From: Echinostoma caproni
Lineage: Eukaryota > Platyhelminthes > Trematoda > Plagiorchiida > Echinostomatidae
NCBI GenBank assembly: GCA_900618425.1
Contig: UZAN01039681.1
Location: 49,588 to 113,587 of the forward strand
Direction of reading: 5' to 3'
DNA length: 64,000 bases
Shown here: one piece after another, positions 13,551-28,500 of the stretch
How positions within the stretch are numbered: position 1 is the first letter of the stretch
Layout: each line of letters begins with the position of its first letter
The notes under the pieces: generated by a model
Database searches by the model: none
What the model was told of the DNA's origin: nothing
What the model saw: only the letters and a program-made list of their open reading frames with translations
Made by a program: the position numbers and the translations under genes

Positions 13551-16500
13551 TCATATCCGTCCCTTGTAAATAAAGCAGCATGTTGTATTTTTCATTAACC
13601 TCAGCTTCACTGATTATCTGTTAAGTTCTATGTTTCAATAAATAAAGAAAAGTAACGCTGTGCTACGGCTTCGCGTGCCTAATTCAAACATTGAAAGCCA
13701 TGATGATGCGGATCACAGTGCGCTTCGCATTCTAATGTCGTATTCCATCTATCAATGGAAATTGTTGATGCCAGTATTGCGCATTCATTTCTGATCTGTT
13801 GATTTTACAACTTCGTGAAATCAGATGCAAACGAGAGAGATATTATTTTTCTAATGTTTATATTTTTGCAAAGTGGAGTTGTTTACGAATTAAGACTTAG
13901 TGAAATATTTTGCTTTAAGTAATTTGGCAATCTGTCAGAAAATAGCACATAAATTTAAACATAGTGTAAGATTACATCACCTTCGAACTTTTTACAAGTT
14001 TAACCAAAATTGTGTATGCGGTTTAAAATGCAGAAACATGTTTTACCTACTTCGGAATGTGGGACGTAAATGGAATAATTTTTGCGGTATAAATAGTGAG
14101 TAAACTATGCCGTACGAGCATTCTTCCTTTTTATAAATGAATAATGAGGTCTGCAGCGAACCTCAGGCATATTTGGAATTATTTTAAATCGAAATGCATG
14201 ACAATTCAAACGCCTTGTGTATTTCAATTTTTGCTTGACTAACTTGAAGTGAAAACAATTTTGTGAAAGATTCAATTGCTATTCAGAAGAACTGAATTGA
14301 CTATCACTGTGAACGATACCTGAACAAATATGAATGGGCAGTTGGTTTCAGTCATAGTATGAGCTGGTTGGCACATTGGTAACGCACACGCCTTCCGTGT
14401 GATGGATCTGGAGTTCAAATCCCGGATGGGAAGGTGGATATGCACTACTGATGAGATCTAATCAGAGCGAAACTCGAGTCTAGTGCTTTCGATGAATCGA
14501 TGAACTGAGGATTGTGAAAGGAGAAACAGTCCGAAGGATAGTCAGTTCAAATCAATAAATCAGAAGAAAGTACACTACTAAACATTCTGGTCACCAGAAT
14601 AATCCATCAGCTGTTCAATTTAAATACTTGTGTTCAGGCTCTGCAACGAGAGATAACTGGTAGCTTGTGCTTACTCCAAACTATAAACAAAAGTTGTCAG
14701 GCGCATTCGACAGTTATGAACCACGCTTCTAAGATTCTATTAGCAAAGCTCAACGATGAGTGGAACATAATCTTCCGAATGTTACAAACCAATAGAAAGA
14801 GTGAACGAAGTGATAGGCATAATTCTAAATGGCCCTTTGTGGACCCTACCACATCCGGTATTGTGTACTGATTCTCATACATAGAGTGTTTACCTTAGAT
14901 ACATTTGCGTGTGTTTTCACAAATGCATTGGTTTTGTTCAAATCCGACTCTTTGTATGCACTACCTTTATTCGCAAACATAGTTATTGTCCGAAACAATG
15001 CTTTGAATTGTTTCAAGATTTTATTTAGTCCTTGTCTGAACTCTTCATCGTTCGGAACCCGAGCACTAGACAGCTCTCCAGGAAACGGGAATCCCGTAAA
15101 ACATTTTGTTTCATTTGAGGCTGGGAAAATGTCCCACTGATTTGTTTGTTTGTAGTTTGATAGCTGGTGTTCAATTACCGATCACCCACAAATTGTCATG
15201 TGGACCGAGTAAATGTCTTTAGTCAGAAGCATCTGGTTCTCTTTTTCCAGGGGTTTTATGACAAAACATTGTCGTGGGAACCACGTGATCGAAACCTTAC
15301 CTGCTTGTCTACCGATTTTCAGTTTAATCTAGCAGTTTCACCCACAGCGTCACCAGTCGTCTGTCGTCAAAAGTGTTTTGTTTTCCTGAGTGAAGCATGT
15401 CGCGATTCAAAATATCCAGTAGTTCACAACACAAGCAATACATGCATCCAGCGCACAAGGTGATTTATCGGTTGGGTTTAAATTTGACTTTATTCAGCCA
15501 CAATTTTGACATTTTGTGTGCTTCTACTTCGAAGCGTTTTAATGCAATAAACATGACACATTTTCATATTTTGGAGTTCCAATGGAGCTGCTAAATTTGT
15601 CAATGTCTTCTTTTTCTTACTAAAATCAGATATTCCTATATGGATCTCGTGATTGCAAATAGCCTTTCACTCCGTCCGATCGATACACATCTATTGCACA
15701 CTCAGGTCCCAAATTTCCGCTTTTTCCTGCCATAATGAATGTTTTACGTGACATTTTCAATCAGAGAACATAAAACAACGAGATTGGTAGGTTAGCACAA
15801 CGTGGATCCTAATGTTCCGTTTCAAATCTCTAGGTTTGCTCATTATTGGCCGGTAATCACAGGCTGGCAAACGGGGAACAACGACGCTACTAAGAGGTCC
15901 TTGTTCATTTATGTACTGGTAAACAATCACGGTGAATATATCCCTTGAATGCCATCTACAGTGAACTAGAAAAGGTAGAAACAATCGGTATTTCTTTGTG
16001 TGATTTACGACAACGCGGCCCACATAAGCAGTGGGAAAATCTGTTTGTACCTTGCGCTGTATGGTGGGTGATGATTTTTAATGCAAACTCGCATTAATGA
16101 TGGTCTAACGAAAAAAAAAACATTTTCAATGTGAAACATTTGTCTAACTATACTCCCTGAATAAGGAGTTTTTGTCAGCGAGACGGGAAAGACATGCCAT
16201 TACCTCAAAGCATTAGGCAGATTGACTAGAATGATTGATCCTCCCAGCAATAGGAAGCTGGAGAGTTGGGATCTTAAAGCTAATGTTCATGACAGTCTGG
16301 ACCAAGTAAAGCACTTAGCATCTAGAAACCAATGCCACTAGTTAATACCGCAAAATACATAATTGATTCATTATCATGGTAGCGGCCATTTTCCTCGTTC
16401 TCTTGAAAAACAAATTCAAGAAAAATATGCGTTATTCGCTTACATTCTTCCGATAGATTCCTTTGTACACGTCACCGAATTGTCCTTCGCCAAGCACTTG

Positions 16501-19500
16501 TTCCAAAAGTACACTCTCCCGGGGCATTTCCAGTTCTACAAAATTCATAAGTGCACTGTAATCGTAAGGCGTTTTCAATAAGCGTGGTTTACGCTACTTT
16601 TGATATTCATTAGAGCCAATTATTCCCACCGTCACTTTAGATTAAAATACACTTGGGAAATTTTGATGTAGATGATTTTCGTTGAATACCTTCATAATCA
16701 GGCACAAAAATGGACACATCTCACACAAATTGAAACTCACAGATTGAATAAAACTGATTAATGACAGGAATATTAGGAGCGAACTTGGTTTTGTCTGAAC
16801 CCTATCTATATTAAACCCTTGCGTCATTCAGAATTCGACCCTAGTTCGAATTAAGTAGACGAAACTCCTTTGCATCAAAACATTTTTCAATACATCATCC
16901 AGAGATGCTAACAGGGTAAACGATCAATCCTAAAATCAAAATAGGTGTTTATTTTTGTACGTCAAAATTGCTGAAAGTATTCGACTAAAATAACCATGTG
17001 TTCCGTAAGCAGTTATAAACAGTGCTCCGGTAGGATTGAAAGCATAAGTGAATCTTGCAAAAAAAACGCAGTTTCATTTCTGATTTGTTTCTACACAGAG
17101 ATAAAGTGTTTAATTTTGCCTCGTACATCGGGTTTTTATTCAGTTAGTCAATCAAACTCTTAATTGTTGAAAATCAATAAATGACTTTCCAAAGGCATGC
17201 AAAAGATCAAAATCACCTGCGAACTAATTCTAATACCATCGTGCCTGGTTTGATAGGAATTCAATTAGTCACCTTAATTCCCTTTATGTTTGTGACATTT
17301 TAAAACTGGTTTCATTAGCCAATAAGTTATTTTACAATTAATGTAAATTGCGATAACTCACTGATCTCTTCACGGTTCGGACAACTAGCGAATAAGTATT
17401 TGTTGTCGGTGTGTTAACATTGTTCATCCGCAACGTCTAGAATATTGGCAAAATTAGCCGCAATCTTCCTTCAAATTTCTCTTTCCGCGAGGGCGTGATA
17501 GCATCGTTCATTTTTTTAAATTTTGTTCGCACACTTTCCTCTCGTTTTCTCCTTAAGGGAATTTTCTAGCTTGCCCGTCATCCATAAACTACTAACTACG
17601 TTGGCGGTCTTTTGAATAGGCTACTTAAGAGTGCTTTTTGAGAGTAATCCATTTCTTGCGGCATAATGCTATGCTATAGAGCTGGGATGAAGGGAGGGAC
17701 GATTTATTCGACATAGTCTTCTCCACATCGCAGCAAACTTTCTCCAGTCAACGCCATAATGCGTGACCTGTCAAACTTTATTTATCAGACGTCAGCTTGG
17801 GTGATTTTACTTACTGGAAATAAACTTTACGAGAATTTTAGATGCACTTAAAAGAAACATCGATGTTTTAAACACTTAATGAACAATTAAAGGTCACATT
17901 ATGGGAGATTGTTGGCAGTCAGTCAAAACAGGTGGAAAAACATTGTGATTATCTAAGTTTAGTAATCATAGTGTTCGAAACATTGCTCGTCATAGCAATG
18001 TTAAACTAATATCTCAAATAAATTATTCATTCTGAAGTATCATGTTTGTATTAGTCAATCTGATTGTTCAAAGACACTGCGCACTGCTAAAACTCTAAAT
18101 TTATTTAGCCATCCGGAAAATCTGACAACCTTCCTCCGTGCGTAACTCAGAGGTAGGGGTTTCGATTCACAACCCGAAGGCTTACGATCTGAATCCCGAC
18201 CAGGACATAAAACCTTGGCACTGTTGACGTGTGTAAAATAGAATGAAGCAGCTATCCAGTGTTCTTTGTCGGCTATCATAGACATTCCGTTCGCATATAA
18301 ACTTCGACCTACTTTATCTAACTCTCCAGTGTCTGTAGGATAACGCAAAAATCAAGTGAACATGAATGAAGGTTTGGAAGCGTCTTCTTTCCAAATGTGC
18401 ATTAGCTTCTAAACAATTTAACCTAAAGCTGGGCAGCGAACACCACAACTTTCGTGACCTTGTGTTTGAAGTAACAAGTAACAGCCTGTAATGTTGTATC
18501 TCTGAATGACCCCTGTTTTTACCTTTTGAACGTCTCACTCAATCTTCTTTGTTAGTGTGCAGGCTTTTTCTCATAGGAAGCAACCAGTGTCATCAAGTAC
18601 CTTTAGTGATAAGAGGTGTTTAATTCTGAATATTGACCAGGGTATTCGGTCTCCTAGAAGGATCTTTTGAGGTCAATAGAATTTCGTCTAATAATGCAAA
18701 TAAATTTGTGAAAGACATTCGGGAATGCAATCCCGTTACCCTATTGGATATCGAATTCTCATGGCCGTTTCACATGAAGGAACCTTTGTGTAGGGAAGGG
18801 TTTACACAAAAGATCATTGCAGGGCTGGTTTTTCGTAATTATTGTCTATTCTATATTTATTACCGAGACAAATATAACATATAATTTTAGCTAAGACTAT
18901 GGAATTGAACAAGCTAGGTTTCTGCGAACAACAACGATATCCAATTTTTAGAAACGCGTCAATAAAACGATTAACGCTGCCAGAATTATTTTCTATCTGT
19001 GCACAGAGAGATTGCATGTGTGTGGTTTAATCCATTCTGCACACATCTTTTATTGATTATCACATGATTTGAAAAATCAGCTGACACTCTTATTCTTTGT
19101 GACAGCCGGTGTGTTGTAGTTATTGCTGTTTCACACAATGAAAGTAATATTAGGTTGAAGTATGTCTGATTGGTAGCACATTTGCCTCGAGTACAGATGC
19201 AGTTTGGATGACATAATAATGTACTGATTGCGTCATTGGCACATTCCACTTGTCAATTTTAAACGTTTGTTTACTTTTTTAATGGGCTTCGTTTCAACTG
19301 GCATTTATTGTTCCCATTAGTAGCTCGAAAACCAAGTTCATTCTTAGCGCATTGGCCAAGATCGTTTCAAAGCCTTTTAGTTTTTCATATAGTTATGAAT
19401 AAACATTATCTTCAGTCTTTAGGATGGAGTGAAATGTAAACTCGTTGGGTAGAAATATTTTTCAGTAGACTTTATAAATGTAGAAAATTACTAGTTTTAT

Positions 19501-22500
19501 TATTGAAAGAGGTAGAAGCTGAATGTATGACAGCTCACAAAACAATACCAGTTCCTTTCCAGATTGTTTGTTTAGGTAAATAATGGCTGTGTACAATTTT
19601 TTTGACAAACGTGTAATTTTTGAATTGTGTAAAGTATAGCAGCCTTGGTGGGATTCGAACCCATGCATGGACGCCGCCTACGCTTTCGTACAGCTCACAC
19701 TTCACCATATGAGCATCAAGACCACACGTTTAGCACTCATCTTTTCAGATTTAGGTTACCCATCCAACCTACAGAAGCGTGTAAAATCCATCAAGCACAT
19801 AATAAAAATAAAACAAAAATAAAAAGCAATTGAAATAAAATACGAAGGAAAACAAAAGCAGTAGTTATGTTCCAAACCCGTTCCTCGTGGCGTTTGAGTT
19901 TGCTTTTAAACGACTGCCCTATAAATAAGCTATGAAATCGCTTTGTTTTCCAATCAACTAATGCCGAGTGCGTGATTATTCAGATCTGTGCATTTTCGAC
20001 CTGCCTGGTTAGTAACCATGACTCATCCTGCAGAGATATTTTACTCACACTATCTCCTCAAAGCGTGTTCGGCTGGAGTCAATCGATGAACTACAGAATG
20101 ATCCAATAACTGTTTGCCCTTTCCACCGGAACTGCCCAACGATAGCGGAATGCCGGTCAGCATGCTTCCGGCCGGCCTGGATGAATCATACATATGAACG
20201 TCAGGTTTGCCAGTACCTTGTCTGTTTATTCGCTTGAGAACGTGCACAGGTGACACGGTTCAGTTACTCTAAGGTTTCTAAAACGAGAGGTAGAACCACA
20301 ACTCGTGAAGCGTTTAGGAGTGAACAGATGATGGTGCCTTTTACAATATCCGTTATTTTCCGGTCATAGGTTGAGTGTACTTACTAACACACATCACGTT
20401 TTCCGAGATTAATGGAACTGCATCATAATGACTCTGTACCACAATTCATGTACTGGTGATAAACACATCATTAGTTATACAGTATTATTGGTCAGCATAT
20501 TTACCATGAGAAAAAGAAATATTTGGAGAAGCGTCCTTTCACTCGTAGTTGATCAAATTACAGGAATATTGATAATAGTCAATGATATGAAAGCAAAATC
20601 ACATTGCGGGGAAGAGAGAGTCATAATTGTGCGTTTCGTGTATTCGCTTGATGTTCACTATTCAGCGGAAGTATGTGAGCTTCTCAACGAAATTTTTGTC
20701 ACGTTCTTGAACGATAATATTCTGATTGCTTCATTGGATTATAAGTAGTGCACTCATCCCTTGTCATTCTTCTATAGCCTAATACAAAAAAACTATTCAA
20801 TGTGGGTTTTAAGTGCGAGTCATGAGCAACCTCGGGGTTGCCCATATACATTGTAGATGCCTATAGGTTGACAATAGGATAGGATACCATCTTCTTTTGA
20901 ATTTAATACCTCCAAGCGATCATTCTGCCACTTACAAACGCGGAGAGATTTCACAGAAGCAACAGAATGTAGTCAGTATTGGGGATCAGTGCAAATATCA
21001 CAACTCTTAACGAACTGGAACGTAGCATGCACCGTTTCACTAATAACCACACTTCTAGCACAAGAGGTCTACATGCGTGTCCTGTGCTGTACTTCGAACC
21101 TTCAGTGATGCCGGCAACCCAAATGATTTCAAGTGTAAAATGATTCTGGCAAATGCCTTCTACTCATCAAATAACGATTAGACCAAATGAATTCTACACC
21201 TCAGGAAATTTGGTAAATTGAGTTTTCCGGAAGCAAGCCGGTTTTGCCTTCGGCACTTCAGTCTAATGTCGGATTGTGGGTCAGTTTCACACATGACGGC
21301 GATGAACGATCGCTTTCGCGTTTATTTCTCTGTCCTTTCAATATCCATGCATGATGCACCATTAGACGGTTAAATCATGCACTATTGAATTTCCTGTAGC
21401 GAGATAATAAAAGAAACCAACATTTCAAATTATGAATGCCCGTGGAGGACTATTATCTGAGTTTGTTAAATTTCTTTATCATGCTGAATTGCGAGTCTCC
21501 CTATATTCAGCCGATTTGATTTTTGATCGTGTCACCTGGTAGTGATCGGATTGGTGAGCGTCAAGGCGAGGTTTGCAGAATAAAAAGCCCACTAACCAAC
21601 TTCAAATAGCCCAATCGAGCCTATTAGCCGGACAATTAAAAACTTAAATAGAAAAGGCGCTGAAAACTTTTGGTGTGTATTTCTGTCTTTACTACGATGT
21701 AAGTTATGAGCCTGTCGCCGGAAGAAGCGAATTGTGTATACGCTGATGTATAATATTTTTCTGTTAGGTTACCAATAAATGCCTGAAGAAATCTCCATCA
21801 TTTACGTAAGATAAACTTTGAATAAAGGTATATAGGTAAATGTTTGTCCTGTAATTTTAGAAAATGCTTGTCACCAAAGTTCTGGGACTAAATGAAACTC
21901 TTCGAATTCTCGAGGTATTGGGTCTATTCAGCCTCATTATTCCCAAGTGGAGTATGAACTATGGCATGTATTTTATTACACACATTTGTGTGGTAAACTG
22001 CAGACTGGGTGAACCCCATAGCCACGAAGACCTGCTGCTTCGTCATGGAAATCGGTAACCTAAGCCCCGCGACTTGGAGTGGCGAACCACACAAGGCCCC
22101 GATAGGTTAGGCGTAAACTGATCTTCGCTCTCTGCAATTTACAGAGAAAATTTCCGTATGTGCTGCCCTTTGGGGATTCCATATAGGAGCAATTGAACAA
22201 AACATTACAATTGGAGATCTACACTGAAAATCCGAAGATAATCGTTCAATACTGTTCCCTGTTTCTTACGTTTCCCACTCATGAATCATTTTTCTATGAA
22301 TTTCTTTAAGGAAAAGCCTGATAACCTAAGTGAGAAGGGATAAAAATCAGAAATCCATGTTTATGATCCTTCATGTGAGAAATTAAATGGCTGATGAACC
22401 CTGAAACTATGTATTTCCTTAACCTTGTCAAATACAATATTCCACCTGGATTGAAACTGAAAATCAGTTGATCAACAATGGCCTTACGCAGCTGGGTAGT

Positions 22501-25500
22501 TCTGGGTGAATTTTAATGTAACTGCCATTTCTAGCACCATGAATGGATTATTATGCACAGCGTTGATATTATGCAAACGTTTGGGATACGGAAAATGAGT
22601 GTCGCTCATTAGATCAGCGGAATATGCACTGTTGATGATAAACCGGGATAGATAGGTGTACATTACAGTCAACATTTATTCTCTGCAAGTGGAATGACAA
22701 TCCCGAGAGCGGAGAAGAAATTAGATTTCCACAAATTCATTAAACGATTTCAGAACTATCAGTCTTTGCTTGTCACACACACACACACACACACACACTC
22801 ACTTTGCATTTCGTTGGTTGGAGTTTCCTTCAATCTGAAATAGATGACAAAACATATTGGTAACATAAACGTTTGATTTGGGCTATTTCATCGACAAGTT
22901 TAGGAACGGCTTTTGTAATTAATGGAATTTCCTGATATGTTTTTACTTTCATTTGATCACGCAACATTCTAGACCCTTTATCGAAATATGTGTAGTTAAC
23001 TAACTCCAGAGTAAACACGTGCAAACAAAATCGACACTGTCGGACTACAGCGAAATTTGTTCGCACTTGATTGTAGTATTTTAGACATTGGCCTGACACA
23101 GGATAGTAATGTTTTATTAAGATGTCTCCTGAATGAAGCGTTTTATAAACCGGAGAAAGTGGATGCAAGAAAACGATCGAAATTTAGATAAAAGTAAAAT
23201 AGATGTATTCTGTCCATCAGGATCATATACGTTAAATATCACCATCAGTCACATACTGATCACATTTTTGTCGATCACAAAATGTTTCAGCAAAACTCAG
23301 ACAAACACTTTCGTGAAACTTTGAGTTCTCATTTTGTGAGTAAGGAGGGGAAAGCAGAAACACAACAAAGCTAAACAGGCGAAACATCCACAGTCGAGAT
23401 ATCAATTAAATGTTTTCCGACTACGGAAGAGCTTCGTTTTTTAATATCTAGAACGGTGGAAGCTCTCGATTTTCTAACCAAACAGCGCATCAGTAGAGAT
23501 CTTTAAACTTGGGTTTTATCAATAAATTTGATTATTGATTAACATTCACGCAAAGAACACGCATATTTTGCTTGACATTTCCGCTGGATTTATTCGACTC
23601 CATCTGTGAGCGGGTTTGTTTATTGTACACCAATTGGAACTACAATTGTACAAATGTATGCGATGGAAATGTTTGTGATAACCAGCAGAGCACTGGACAG
23701 CTACTTCGTCCTGTTTGGAACTCGTCAGCAGTGCGTACGTTATGTGTCCCTGTCAGGACTCAAACCGCAAACTTTCGGGTTGGGACTTCAAACCCTTACC
23801 CCGGAGCTACACGATCAACGGTCATCACCTAGTTACCTAGCTTGCTACCGTAAAGTCAATTGTACAAACTTTATAAATATCACTTTAGTGCAATACATCT
23901 ATCTAACTGCTTCATTCCCTTATACATCTCGTGTGAGAAAATAATCCTTTCCTCCTTCGTTATTGACCCGATTTTCAAACATTTCTTATGTACAAAACAA
24001 CTTCCTACTTTATTTCTTAGTCATCTAAGGGCCGAAATTGCAAGCGCACTGTTTAACACATCCCTACGTCTGATTTTCGAATATAAGAACAAATTGTGCT
24101 CAAGTTTCGGAAACAGCGTGAATGACTTTAAGGAGTATCGGACAAGACGAGTGCGTTAATTCAAATAGTAAAATATTTTAAGTAGTTTCCACCCCACCCC
24201 CATTTTCTGAATAATATATTAAAGCCAATAGAAGTAGGTTCAATGTAACAGGGCTTGTCGACCAAACTCAAAATCGGGACTCGAGGCTCAAATGTCGCCC
24301 GTTTCTTCAAGCGACTAATCTGTAAATTATGATATTTGACTTTCTCCGCCGATTTTCTCCATGCCATCTTGAAAAGCAAAGTATTTCGTGTTATTTTTCT
24401 TTCTATGGGGATCGAGCAAAGTTTATTTTTTGATTTCTGTGTTGGCACGCATATAGGAACCTCAATTGGCATTTGCTAACTTGAGACATCTGTTGCGTGG
24501 TGCAAATCCGGCTGTCTGTGAGGGGTCAAGTATATGTTGCAACAGTTAGGCAAGTCCTGCTCTACAGTGCATAGACTTGGCCATTACGGGAACAGGATAA
24601 AAATAGACTGTAGTTGTTCGAACATTGCTGTCTACGTTGCATTACACGAGTTTGGTAGGGGAACCCGGAAGAGCAATGCTGATGTACGGCGAAGAATTTC
24701 AGGTAACCGCGGTCGTCCACTGGAACAAGTGATCGATCTCCATAGATCACTCTGGTTACGACATGTATTGCGCATGTCTTCATATAGGTTATTACGGTAC
24801 GCGATGTTTCCGAGACAGGCAATAGGTAGAAAAGTTGATGGGCGGTCAGAGTAAGATTTAATATGAGGGTAAGAAGGCCCCAACCAGGAGACTTTGTCAA
24901 AGAGATCACATTACGCTACCTGAATGGGATACCGGGATGATTGTAATCAATGGTTAGAGACACTGAGTGATATAGTTGATTGTAGTAAACAGTGATATTC
25001 GAGCATTCTCTCGATTTCTGTGCAAACTTAGTCCACTGAAACTCTCCATTTTTTCATGGAATCTACTTTCAACTTTCCTGTTCCTCTCGTACTGCTCTAT
25101 CCAAATGGGCAGCCAAAGGACAGCATCTAAAACCGGCCCACAAAAGTGCTCGGTTAATGGTTTTCCTTTTTTGGTTTCATTGTCTTACCCTCCAAAAGAA
25201 GCCACATTATTCATTGGCTTGACAGATCAACACGCCAAACTAACGGGCAGGATAATGCAGCAACTCTGACAGGATTTTCACTCCCTATGACAGGTTTCAC
25301 TAATTCAGTACTCTTCTTCTGAAGATCAGAATAACACATCCTTTTTCGGAATTCAAAAAGTCAAATAAACAGTACCACACCCATAATTATTTCTGAACTT
25401 TTCACTTTCAAATGCGGTTATACTGATTCACGAATGTACCTCATAGAGGTCTAAAGCAATATTTGCAATGTGTCCATCGCACTGCTGAGAGGCGGTGCTT

Positions 25501-28500
25501 ACTCCTGCGATTCAGATTACAACCTGTGTTGGAAAATCAGAGAAAAAGAAAGTAGACAGCCGCAGGAAAAGGCGGATAAACTTCCGTTCCGACATTGTAT
25601 GCCTACAAAGCCTAGCCTCGTAAGTTAAATCGAGTTTTGTGGAACACAGAACAGTGTCCTCTTGAGGACAAAAATGAAAACACGTTAACTCATTCATTTA
25701 CCCGGGAAAAAAATAAAAACTGATTAAGACCCTGTCTTCTGGAAACAATGGAAGTACAAATATTTTGGGGCAGCCCGTTGCCACCACCGAGTCAACTGGC
25801 TAAACTGCATATCCTAATATATAATTATTTTGATTTTGTCAATGAATTAGAAGTTCAGATCTTTACCGATCGATAAGACGTTTAGATAATTGTCAGAGGA
25901 GAACACAACGTGCAATACTGTATTGGTTCTCTTTATTGTTTATTTTTCCATCAATTTTTTTTACTTTTGAGGTTCTCTCAATCTGTACAAGTGCTATTTG
26001 CTGCCCGTCACAAGGCTGATTTACGAAAGACGTCAAATCGGTGGGCAATGTAATGCTCGTATTTTAAATGTCCTACTTATAGTCACATGAGAAACTCCTG
26101 GTCCCAAAAGCTATGATCAATCGAGTCTAACGAACATTAGCTCAAACGACCATCTAGCTTCGTTTTGAAACTGTTTTTATTAATTTGAAAATCAACCCAG
26201 GGTCATTTTTGGGGGGAAATGTTTGGTAAGGCCTCATGAGAAAACGGATGTTTTGTTCACCCGTCTACGCATGGAGATTTGTATGCTCATCGAACCGTTT
26301 GGAGGTACATGAATCTAACTTGTCAAAAGCAAATAGTCGGGGCGAAAGTTGTATTTTCCTAATTCAATTGAACTTTTACCAACTACTTGTATTTCCTTGC
26401 CAGCCAATGACCACTTTTTAACTACTTTGATGTTTTTGTGTTCTTGTGTTCCGATAAAAAACAAGGAAAAAGTGATATCACTTCAACGGCTCCGAGCAAG
26501 CAAACCATCTGCCAATCTTTCTCTCTCACATGAAGTTTTTCTCGCAAATGTGTGTATAAGCTGAAATATGGAGCGAGTAATTTAATTTTGTTATGTAAAC
26601 ACCTTTTATATCTGACCGGAGGTATAGGACTGAGAAGCTTAAATTCATCGCACAGTGAATTACTCATTTTCGATATTGGAAGTAGCCACTAAAATCTCTT
26701 TTTACCGACGAGTGCATCCCCAATTGTGATTGTTAAGGTAAACATGAATATTGCTGTGTATTTGAGCCGAGTGCCGTTGATGTGCTCGATAGCAGTGTGC
26801 TACAGACAATGAAAAATTTCGATTTACCGATCGCGTACACATTTAAACTTTAAACGCCATTTTCTTACATTCACGCAAAAGAACTGCTTGGCACATCTCA
26901 ACCAAATGAAGGCCACATCAGCCGGGAGTTCAACCAGAAGATTTTGAAAGTACCCTAAGTACTCAACAAATCTCAATGGAAATATGTTTTCCCATAATAA
27001 AACTGGTAATTACAAAATAAATCTGAATCAAGGAACGTATGCTTAATTCCCACTGACAAACAGCAATTCATGTGCACATTGATTGCAATTTACAAGCTGT
27101 CAACATTGTTTAGTCAACAGCGTTCCCTGACGTCCCCATTTTCCAGCTTTTCGTTCATGATCAATGTGAACTGAACCATTCAAGCGTTCGGCCACATCCC
27201 AGGGCTTACCAACTGTCCAACCAGGACTTATCGGCTGTTATCACCAAATGCTACTATGGTTTAATTAAATGAACATTGGCGTTCATTGTTGTTTTTATCG
27301 TACATTTTAGACAGATATTAATTGAAGCAAATAAAACGCATGTAGTGTGTGGATTAACCAAGACTTTTCGCCAACCCGTGACCAGAACACCAAATATGGT
27401 CTCCTTATTTGCTCTTGGGATTCATTCCGTTGAATTTAGTTCAGTGTACAATGAAGGTAAGTAAATTCCATTTCGCCTGTTCGCCGAGTTTGGTAATTTG
27501 ATTGCAAACGTTTCATCACCAGCCGAGGTGACATCATCAGCGCTTGTGAAGTGGCAGTGTTCTGCCTGTACCCGTTCGTTTATATATGCGTTCTTCTTCA
27601 CCGACTATTTTCGTCCCCTGTTCTCACTGTATTCGACTCGGTCCGCCGTTGAACTGTTGCGAGCGGGTGGGGGTGGGAGTGGAGGAAGTTGTCTTTTCGT
27701 CCTGATTGCGGTTTCCGTCCGTTCTCAGGTCACGGCGTGACTTTTGTTGCGTCATTTGGTCCTTCAGTTGCATTGGCGTGTACACGTGATCCAGTTTGAT
27801 GTGCCTGTTTATTGAGTTGATTGAAGAGTGCCAGGCCTCGAGAAATTCTCTAGCGTGCTTTGACCGGGCTTGGTCAATAAGGTAAGTACATTTACTGTTC
27901 TCAAGTCACATGCAAATGGAATTTGAACAATAGACCGAAAATTTTAAGTGCAGCTCTTGAGGAACGCCAGTCAGTCTGTAGAGCGTGAAACTCTGATATG
28001 TGAATAAGAAACCTCTCCACTAGGGAAACTCAATTGCATTTGGAGGGACCAGATCAAGTGGTCATTTTATTGTACTTATTGCCCACAAACGTAATACGTC
28101 CAAAGCCCGTTTGCTAAAATTCCATGAAATATATATTTACGCAGCAGTTTGGGTCAAGACACTGAAACATCGGGGAACAAGATTTACGCTTCGAAGTCAG
28201 ATGAGCAGATTGTGAACATCGTTAGTGTTCCAACAGTGTGGGTTTTACTTCCAGTAACTACCACTTTGCCCGGTGTTCTGATTTCCACGACCTTTAAGGG
28301 TCGGATATTCAACGCTGTCTGAGAAATCAACCGATGAAGTTCAGCCACACGTTTTTTAGCTAAAACGAGTCGGCGATATACAGCTAGTTTGGGACCCGAA
28401 ATGGAAATTCTGTTTATGAAAACATGGAGAATCAAACTAGGGGTCAGAATATGTTTACTTAGACATAGAGGTGACGGTTTTGGTATCCATTTCGGGAAAC

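Larger units (their letters stand above)
1717..16443 (-). other. FAK intron 9 (14.7 kb)
   Basis: Holds SINE-A copies (3301, 14363), SINE-B copies (6774, 11268), a roughly 400-base inverted-repeat pair (3841, 9268), LINE pieces (5224, 6191), Tc1/mariner remnants (6080, 7315), and the AT palindrome (13365). Nothing recognisable was seen in about 1720-3300, 4310-5200, 8500-9110, 9650-11260, 11430-13360 and 13560-14350. Confidence 0.8.
16556..20050 (-). other. FAK intron 8 (3.5 kb)
   Basis: Contains one SINE-B copy (18126) and a tRNA-like relic (19638). The remainder is AT-rich sequence without recognisable content. Its donor is the weak gtgtgagt discussed under exon 8. Confidence 0.65.

Noticed and set aside
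15757..16023. Minus-strand frame with INEQGPLSSVVVP and, in another frame, GYIHRDC, resembling kinase blocks just after FAK exon 9
   Set aside because: The VAVK exon is clearly at 1629-1716. The HRD-like triplet is in a frame with nearby stops, and the two pieces are in different frames, so the likeness is chance.
22830..23168. 112-codon minus-strand frame (EIPLITKAVPKLVDEIAQIK)
   Set aside because: Reads like protein but matches no family I know, and it has no splice context tying it to FAK.
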